Below the pieces are notes generated by a model, which saw only the letters and a list, made by a program, of their open reading frames with translations, had not been told where the DNA came from and did no database searches. A DNA stretch of 26,862 bases, from assembly GCA_910588225.1 (NCBI GenBank), contig CAJUQT010000052.1, forward strand, positions 1 to 26,862, written 5' to 3'. The first letter of the stretch is position 1; each line of letters starts with the position of its first letter. Position numbers and translations under genes: made by a program. Positions 21,644-26,862 of this stretch are shown here, piece after piece. Origin of the DNA: an uncultured Acetatifactor sp. Its GTDB lineage: Bacteria; Bacillota; Clostridia; Lachnospirales; Lachnospiraceae.

Positions 21644-24530
21644 TGAATTCAGAGAAAAAATAATTGGAATTGTGACCAGCAGACTGACTGTTTTTACGCT
21701 GCTTTTCGGCTTACTGGCAGGTGTGCTTGTCTACCGCTGTTTTGATCTGCAGATTGTTCACGGACAGCAATATCTGGACGACTTCGTCCTTGAGATAGAA
21801 AAAATCAGAGATATATCAAGCACCAGGGGCAATATTTATGACAGAAATGGTAATCTGCTGGCCTATAATGAACTGGCCTATTCTGTGAAAATCGAAGATG
21901 TGTTTGAGTCGGGACGTTCCAGAAATTCGAATCTGAACACCACGATATACAGATTGATTCAGATGATTGAAAAGAACGGTGACAAGTGCATTACGGATTT
22001 TGGAATCTATCTGAATGAGGATCATGAATTTACGTACACCATGGAAGGAACAGCTCTGCTGCGTTTTCTGGCTGATGTCTATGGTCATAAGACCGTGGGT
22101 GAACTGAAGGATGAACAGCGTACCGCCACGGCAGACGAGGTGATGGAATATCTGAGTGGAACCACCAGATTTGCCATCGGAGAATATGAGGAGCCGGAGA
22201 ATACGAATAGCACGTTTCTGGCGGGAGCCGGTTATACAAAGGAGGACTGGCTCAAAATGGTCACCATTCGATATGCGATGAACCTGACGTCCTTCCGAAA
22301 GTATATCGGTACCACAGTGGCTACCAATGTCAGCGAGAAGACAGTGGCTGTTATTATGGAGAATTCCCAGTCGCTTCCCGGTGTTTCCGTTGTGGAAGAT
22401 ACCATGCGCAGATATGTGGACAGCAAATACTTTGCCCATGTTCTGGGATATACGGGCAAGATTTCCTCCGAGGAGCTGACGGAGCTGAACGGACAGCTGG
22501 AAGAAGCCGGAATGGGAGTGGATGTCTATAATATCAATGATGTGGTGGGAAAAAGCGGCATTGAATCTTATATGGAGACCACACTCCAGGGTGAGAAAGG
22601 ACATGAGAAAGTCATCGTTGACAATATGGGAAAAGTTATCTCTATTGTCGAACGGAAGGAAGCGAAAGCCGGACAGAATGTCTATCTCACCATTGATAAG
22701 GATCTGACAGAAGCTGTCTATAATATTCTGGAGCAGAGAGTGGCGGGTCTTGTATCCAAAAAAATTATCAATACCAAAGAATATATTGCGGCAGCAAATG
22801 CGGACAGCTCCGATATTAAAATTCCGATTTATGACGTTTATTTTGCCATGTTTGACAATGCTGTCATTGATCTGGAGCATATGGAGAGCGAAGAAGCCAA
22901 AGAGACGGAAAGGGAAGTGGCAGCCGCTCATCTGTCCTACAGACAGTCTGTATACGAGAGAATGAATCAGGAACTGACGGAGAGACATACTCCTTACAAT
23001 GCACTTTCAAAAGAGTATCAGGTTTACCAGAGCAATATTGTAACGCTGCTGAGAAGGAACGGCGTGATCATGACCGAGGCCGTGGATTCGGAGGATGCCG
23101 TTCAGATTGCCTGGACCGATGAGGAGACTATCAGCCTCAGCGAATACTTAAGGCATTGTATTTCACAGAACTGGATAGACGTCAGCAGGCTGAAGCTTGA
23201 TGACAAATACTCCGATTCCATGGAACTCTATGATAAAATCCGGGAATATATTGTGGGCATGATAGAAAATAACGTGGAGTTTCAAAAGCGTTTCTATAAA
23301 TATATGCTTTTGAATGATGTGATCAGCGGCAGGCAGGTATGTCAGATTCTCTGTGAGCAGAACAGGGTCAACATTCCGGAAGCAGACTGGAATGCCATTT
23401 TTGAAGGCAAAATCACAGCGTATGAATTTATGAAGAACAGAATCAATAATCTTGATATCACACCTGCTGAACTGGCATTGGATCCCTGTAATGCCTCCTG
23501 TGTGATTACGGATGTAAATTCCGGTGATGTTCTTGCCATAGTGTCTTATCCGGGCTATGATAATAATATGATGGCAAATTCCATTGATGCGGAATATTAC
23601 GCAAAGCTGAATGCGGATAAGGCACGGCCGCAGTATAATTATGCCACACAATACACAGCAGCGCCGGGTTCCACTTTTAAAATGCTGGTAGCCACTGCCG
23701 GTCTGATGGAGAATGTGATTACATTGGACAGCCAGATTAACTGTACGGGAACCTTTTCTGAAATCCCCTCTGATCCACATCCACCCAGGTGTTGGAGGCG
23801 ATGGGGGCATGGAAACGAGAATCTGGTCACAGCAATCAGAGACTCCTGTAATTACTACTTTTATAATATTGGATTTCAGCTTTCTATGGGGTCCGGCACA
23901 TATGTGGAGACGGAAGGACTGGATACCTTGCAGAAGTATGCGGATTTATACGGTCTTACGGATAAATCCGGTATTGAAATAGCGGAAGCGGCTCCTAATG
24001 TATCCACAGAAGATCCCATGCGTTCCGCCATCGGGCAGGGCAGCAACAGTTATACCACCGTGGCTCTTGCCAGATATGTAGCAGCCGTAGCCAACAGAGG
24101 AACCTGTTATAATCTGACTTTACTGGATAAAGTCACAGACTCGGATGGAAACATAACACAGGAATTTGAGCCGGATGTGCGTAATGTAATCGAAATGCCG
24201 CAGGAGTATTGGAATGCCATTCACTCCGGGATGCGGCAGGTGGCGCAGAGCAAGGTTTACTTTAATGACCTGGCGGTAAATGTGGCTGGTAAGACGGGAA
24301 CGGCTGAAGAGAGGCAGTCAAGACCCAGTCACGGACTGTTTACCTGTTTCGCGCCTTTTGAACAGCCGGAAATTGTCGTCGTAACGAGAATCCCTTTCGG
24401 GTACTCTTCGGATCATGCCGCGCAGGCAACCGGGGATATTATCAAATATTACTATGGGCTGGCAGAGGAAGATGAGCTGATTACCGGTACTGCGGATATG
24501 CCGGATGAAGGAATTACCGACGAAATGTAA
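21636..24530 (+). CDS. mrdA: Penicillin-binding protein 2 (class B transpeptidase) with large internal insertion
   Basis: Elongation-specific D,D-transpeptidase that cross-links peptidoglycan made by its SEDS partner RodA. There is one N-terminal membrane anchor (about 15-36), a pedestal domain opening with STRGNIYDRNGNLLAYNE, and a transpeptidase domain with SxxK S679-T-F-K682, SxN S737-C-N739 and K886-T-G888. All active-site residues are present. The protein is 964 residues, far above the usual 600-720. The excess lies mainly between LTIDKDLTEAVYNILEQR (351-368) and CVITDVNSGDVLAIVSYPG (from 622). These segments are normally separated by only a few residues. The insert, about 373-617, is charged and probably helical. 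The start is TTG 21636 behind a strong ribosome binding site. The gene overlaps mreD, and rodA lies 2 kb downstream beyond minCDE. Confidence 0.95.
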   Translation: MFDEFREKIIGIVTSRLTVFTLLFGLLAGVLVYRCFDLQIVHGQQYLDDFVLEIEKIRDISSTRGNIYDRNGNLLAYNELAYSVKIEDVFESGRSRNSNLNTTIYRLIQMIEKNGDKCITDFGIYLNEDHEFTYTMEGTALLRFLADVYGHKTVGELKDEQRTATADEVMEYLSGTTRFAIGEYEEPENTNSTFLAGAGYTKEDWLKMVTIRYAMNLTSFRKYIGTTVATNVSEKTVAVIMENSQSLPGVSVVEDTMRRYVDSKYFAHVLGYTGKISSEELTELNGQLEEAGMGVDVYNINDVVGKSGIESYMETTLQGEKGHEKVIVDNMGKVISIVERKEAKAGQNVYLTIDKDLTEAVYNILEQRVAGLVSKKIINTKEYIAAANADSSDIKIPIYDVYFAMFDNAVIDLEHMESEEAKETEREVAAAHLSYRQSVYERMNQELTERHTPYNALSKEYQVYQSNIVTLLRRNGVIMTEAVDSEDAVQIAWTDEETISLSEYLRHCISQNWIDVSRLKLDDKYSDSMELYDKIREYIVGMIENNVEFQKRFYKYMLLNDVISGRQVCQILCEQNRVNIPEADWNAIFEGKITAYEFMKNRINNLDITPAELALDPCNASCVITDVNSGDVLAIVSYPGYDNNMMANSIDAEYYAKLNADKARPQYNYATQYTAAPGSTFKMLVATAGLMENVITLDSQINCTGTFSEIPSDPHPPRCWRRWGHGNENLVTAIRDSCNYYFYNIGFQLSMGSGTYVETEGLDTLQKYADLYGLTDKSGIEIAEAAPNVSTEDPMRSAIGQGSNSYTTVALARYVAAVANRGTCYNLTLLDKVTDSDGNITQEFEPDVRNVIEMPQEYWNAIHSGMRQVAQSKVYFNDLAVNVAGKTGTAEERQSRPSHGLFTCFAPFEQPEIVVVTRIPFGYSSDHAAQATGDIIKYYYGLAEEDELITGTADMPDEGITDEM

Positions 24531-24569
24531 ACGGGAAAGCACCTGACTGTGCAGCAATATGCATTTTTC

Positions 24570-24604
24570 CAACAGTGCAGCCGGACGACTGTTCCGGCAT
24601 GTTG
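24570..24604 (+). other. Two-part hairpin between mrdA and minC
   Basis: GCCGGA (24580-24585) pairs with TCCGGC (24593-24598) around CGACTGT, and the flanks CAACA (24570-24574) and TGTTG (24600-24604) pair outside. There is no T tract, so it is not a standard terminator. It could be an RNA processing or stability site ahead of minC. Confidence 0.45.
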
Positions 24605-24625
24605 AAATAAACATGGAGGATTGAG

Positions 24626-25300
24626 ATGAGAGAGGCGGTTATCATTAAGAGCTTTCCAAACGGAATTGCACTTTATCTGAATGAAGAGCTCCCTTTCGAA
24701 AAGGTTCTGGAGGAAATCGGATACAAATTTGGAGAGGCAAGGAATTTCTTCGGGGAGGCTGTAATGGCATTGTCTATTGAAGGTCGTTCCGTGTCAAATG
24801 TGGATGAGATCAGAATTCTGGAAACGATTCATGAGAACAGTGACCTCCATATTATCTGTATTGTAAGCCGGGATGAGGAAGCCAATAAAAATTATATCAA
24901 GGCTTTGGCTCATACGGAGAAGAAGCTTGCCAGCGAGGAGAGCGGACAGTTTTTCAGAGGCGATTTGAAGAATCGGGAAGTCCTGGAGACTGACAACAGT
25001 ATTATCGTGCTGGGGGACGTTTATCCGGGAAGTGCTGTGATCAGTGCCAAAAATATTATTATATTGGGCGGTCTCTACGGAGAGGCGTACGCCGGAGGAA
25101 ACGGCTGCCGGGAGTCCTATGTTGCTGCGCTTGAAATGGAGCCGGAAAGAATCAAAATCGGCGATTTCAAATATAAACCAAATACGAAACAGGCAAAATG
25201 GGGAATTCACCCAAAAATACGGCCGAAAATTGCATATATAAAAAACAGCAGAATCGTATTCGAAGCATTTACCAAAGATTTGCTGGATACCTTCGGCTGA
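24626..25300 (+). CDS. minC: Septum-site determining protein MinC
   Basis: Inhibitor of FtsZ polymerisation, brought to the membrane by MinD to block polar division. The N-terminal FtsZ-inhibiting domain (about 1-100) is followed by the right-handed beta-helix C-terminal domain, with the signature VLGDVYPGSAVISAKNIIIL then GGLYGEAYAGGNG. The last includes the RxG-like loop region used to contact MinD. At 224 residues it is normal for the family. ATG 24626 lies 7 nt after GGAGG. A small stem (TTCGGC / GCCGAA) spans its stop codon. minD follows after 59 nt. Confidence 0.95.
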   Translation: MREAVIIKSFPNGIALYLNEELPFEKVLEEIGYKFGEARNFFGEAVMALSIEGRSVSNVDEIRILETIHENSDLHIICIVSRDEEANKNYIKALAHTEKKLASEESGQFFRGDLKNREVLETDNSIIVLGDVYPGSAVISAKNIIILGGLYGEAYAGGNGCRESYVAALEMEPERIKIGDFKYKPNTKQAKWGIHPKIRPKIAYIKNSRIVFEAFTKDLLDTFG

Positions 25301-25359
25301 AGGCCGAAATATGACGGGTATCTGGAGGACGGTGACAAATTAATCGGAGGGTAAGGAAA

Positions 25360-26181
25360 ATGGAAAAGCAATTTTCCCAGGAGCAAAAAAGCTCCAAAGT
25401 CATTGTCGTCACTTCAGGTAAAGGCGGTGTGGGCAAGACCACCACAACTGCAAACGTGGGAACTGGTCTGGCAAAGCTTGGGAAGAAAGTCTGTCTGATC
25501 GATACGGACATAGGTCTGCGCAATTTGGATGTAGTCATGGGACTGGAGAATCGTATCGTCTATAATCTGGTGGATGTAGTGGAGGGAAATTGTCGGGTGA
25601 AGCAGGCTCTGATCAGAGATAAGCGGCATCCGGGCCTCTATCTGATGCCTTCTGCCCAGACCAGGGACAAGAGCGCTGTGTCACCGGGACAGATGGTGAA
25701 GGTAATCGAGCATTTGAAGGAACAGTTCGACTATATCATCCTGGATTGCCCGGCAGGTATTGAACAGGGATTCCAGAATGCAATCGCAGGTGCCGACAGA
25801 GCACTGGTAGTCACTACACCGGAGGTATCCGCAATCCGCGACGCGGACCGGATTATCGGACTGCTGGAGGCAAATGGTTTTAAACAGATGGATCTGATTA
25901 TTAACCGGCTGCGTATGGATATGGTAAAACGGGGAGACATGATGTCTGCTCAGGATGTGGTAGATATTCTGGCGATTCCTCTGATCGGCATTATTCCAGA
26001 TGATGAGAGTGTGGTGGTGGCAACCAACCAGGGAGAGCCACTGGTGGGAAGCAATTCACCGGCAGGACAGGCCTATGCAAATGTGGTACATCGGGTGGAA
26101 GGCAAAGAGGTACCCTATCTGAATTTTGATAAGGGGATTTCCTTCTGGACCAGAGTAACCGGAATTTTTCATAAGGCATAA
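25360..26181 (+). CDS. minD: Septum-site determining ATPase MinD
   Basis: ParA/MinD-type ATPase that binds the membrane as an ATP dimer, recruits MinC and is released by MinE. It has the deviant Walker A GKGGVGKTT (20-28; K21 is the signature lysine, K26 the P-loop lysine), switch I DTDIGLRNLD and Walker B region FDYIILDCPAG. The C-terminal amphipathic helix reads GISFWTRVTGIFHKA, a plausible membrane-targeting sequence rich in aromatic residues. An N-terminal extension of about ten polar residues (EKQFSQEQKSSK) precedes the usual start of the fold. Full length at 273 residues. ATG 25360 follows GGAGGGTAAGGAAA. minE follows after 12 nt. Confidence 0.97.
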   Translation: MEKQFSQEQKSSKVIVVTSGKGGVGKTTTTANVGTGLAKLGKKVCLIDTDIGLRNLDVVMGLENRIVYNLVDVVEGNCRVKQALIRDKRHPGLYLMPSAQTRDKSAVSPGQMVKVIEHLKEQFDYIILDCPAGIEQGFQNAIAGADRALVVTTPEVSAIRDADRIIGLLEANGFKQMDLIINRLRMDMVKRGDMMSAQDVVDILAIPLIGIIPDDESVVVATNQGEPLVGSNSPAGQAYANVVHRVEGKEVPYLNFDKGISFWTRVTGIFHKA

Positions 26182-26193
26182 GGAGGGCGTGAA

Positions 26194-26481
26194 ATGAGAC
26201 ATTTTTTTCGCAGAAAAAGCTCCTGCCAGATAGCAAAGGACAGATTGAAAATTTTGTTGATTTCGGACAGAGTAAACTGTTCTCCGGAGGTAATGGAGCT
26301 GATTAAAACCGACATCGCAAAGGTTTTATCAAAGTACATGAAAATAGATTCGGAAAATATGGATATCCAGATTAATACAAAGGGCAGTAAATCGGGAAGA
26401 GGCGGCAAAATGCCGGTACTTTATGCGAATATTCCGATTATGGATGTCCCTGCACAGCAGATGGAGAAGAATTTGGAATAG
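26194..26481 (+). CDS. minE: Cell-division topological specificity factor MinE
   Basis: Stimulates MinD ATPase and drives MinCD off the membrane, so that midcell stays open for division. The N-terminal MinD-contact and membrane segment MRHFFRRKSSCQIAKDRLKI is basic and amphipathic, and SCQIAKDRLKILLISDR matches the family's SxxxAKxRLxxxxxxDR pattern. The C-terminal topological domain follows, ending IQINTKGS...LYANIPI. At 95 residues it is the usual size. The ribosome binding site AAGGAGGG lies 7 nt before ATG 26194. Its presence suggests an oscillating MinCDE system rather than MinCD-DivIVA alone. Confidence 0.95.
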   Translation: MRHFFRRKSSCQIAKDRLKILLISDRVNCSPEVMELIKTDIAKVLSKYMKIDSENMDIQINTKGSKSGRGGKMPVLYANIPIMDVPAQQMEKNLE

Positions 26482-26500
26482 AAAATAAACAGAGGAAATT

Positions 26501-26862
26501 ATGTTTAAGAGATACAGGATACGTGATTATGATTTTAAATTGGTATTGATGATACTTGCTCTTTCCGTAATTGGAATCATTGCAATCGGCAGCGCAGAGG
26601 AATCTTTGCAGTCAAGGCAGATGTTTGCCGTATTGGCAGGTTTCTTCCTGATGACCGTGATTTCCTTTCTGGACTATTCGCTGCTTTTAAAGCTTTACTG
26701 GTTTATGTATGCGGGTAATCTGGTGCTGCTGGCGGCGGTCTGGCAGTTTGGCGTAAATGTAAAAGGAGCGACACGCTGGCTGAAAATAGGCGGTTTGCAA
26801 TTTCAACCTTCAGAAACTGCAAAAATTTTGTTGATTTTATTCTTTGCACAGTTTATTATGAA
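26501..26862 (+). CDS. rodA: RodA, SEDS peptidoglycan polymerase (5' part, cut by window edge)
   Basis: The frame opens with ATG 26501 behind AGAGGAAATT and continues off the right edge (120 codons visible). It has a basic cytoplasmic start (MFKRYRIRDYDFKL), then hydrophobic helices LVLMILALSVIGIIAIGS, MFAVLAGFFLMTVISFL and WFMYAGNLVLLAAVW. Next comes the SEDS signature VKGATRWLKIGGLQFQPSE. RodA/FtsW proteins are glycan-strand polymerases working with a class B PBP. Location in the mre-mrdA-min cluster, with PBP2 as the only class B PBP nearby, favours RodA over FtsW. The catalytic loop lies beyond the window. Confidence 0.92.
   Translation, partial: MFKRYRIRDYDFKLVLMILALSVIGIIAIGSAEESLQSRQMFAVLAGFFLMTVISFLDYSLLLKLYWFMYAGNLVLLAAVWQFGVNVKGATRWLKIGGLQFQPSETAKILLILFFAQFIM

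Noticed and set aside
21816..22988. A 390-codon minus-strand frame opposite mrdA
   Set aside because: Shadow of the PBP2 reading frame; low-complexity His/Ser-rich translation and no upstream signals.
1..26862. CRISPR array, IS element, prophage, tRNA or rRNA gene
   Set aside because: No direct-repeat series, transposase or phage motifs, or cloverleaf/rRNA-like sequences were noticed on either strand; all larger spans are accounted for by core genes.

Overview
The window looks like a chromosomal segment of a motile, anaerobic Firmicute, most likely a gut-type Lachnospiraceae. This rests on the truncated flagellin C-terminus at the left edge, a ferredoxin-linked [FeFe] hydrogenase of the clostridial group B type, an indolepyruvate:ferredoxin oxidoreductase, MutL with its own endonuclease motifs (no MutH), and the clostridial order radC-mreBCD-mrdA-minCDE-rodA. 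Ribosome binding sites are AGGAGG-like, and several genes start with TTG or GTG. No phage, IS, CRISPR or tRNA signal was seen. Species cannot be named from the window alone.

Layout. (1) 1-163: last 26 codons of a flagellin gene and its intrinsic terminator. (2) 381-1883: a single-gene [FeFe] hydrogenase followed by a strong terminator. (3) 2115-4487: a signal-less GH95 alpha-L-fucosidase-type glycosidase with its own promoter. (4) 4724-10087: a sugar-nucleotidyltransferase-like gene, then iorA, iorB, a phenylacetate-CoA ligase and a tandem-ACT protein. Together these form an aryl-pyruvate / arylacetyl-CoA module. (5) 10144-10545 on the minus strand: a PaaI-type hot-dog thioesterase, convergent with the aryl module and divergent from mutS. 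(6) 10870-17972: mutS, mutL, miaA and a PLP enzyme of the YnbB/'aluminum resistance' family, tightly packed or overlapping. (7) 18097-26862: a DUF4321-like membrane protein, radC, mreB, mreC, mreD, mrdA (PBP2), minC, minD, minE and the start of rodA. This last block is a cell-shape and division-site cluster running off the right edge.

How the parts work together. IorAB oxidatively decarboxylates aryl pyruvates to aryl-acetyl-CoA and reduces ferredoxin. The CoA ligase and the neighbouring thioesterase interconvert arylacetates and their CoA esters, and the ACT protein is a plausible aromatic-amino-acid sensor. The hydrogenase, transcribed separately, could dispose of reduced ferredoxin as H2. 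In the right half, MreBCD positions the PBP2/RodA elongation machine and MinCDE restricts FtsZ to midcell.

Most of the window is ordinary core genome. The parts I would look at twice are: a long insertion (about 245 residues) inside the transpeptidase domain of PBP2; an MreB whose phosphate-2 loop lacks the usual Asp; a terminator-like hairpin exactly at the predicted mutS transcription start; and a perfect 18-bp palindrome just upstream of the iorA ribosome binding site. In addition, five promoters share an extended -10 (TGn) and a 17-nt spacer, and two of them correct the start codon of the gene they drive. I do not see a clearly novel multi-gene system.
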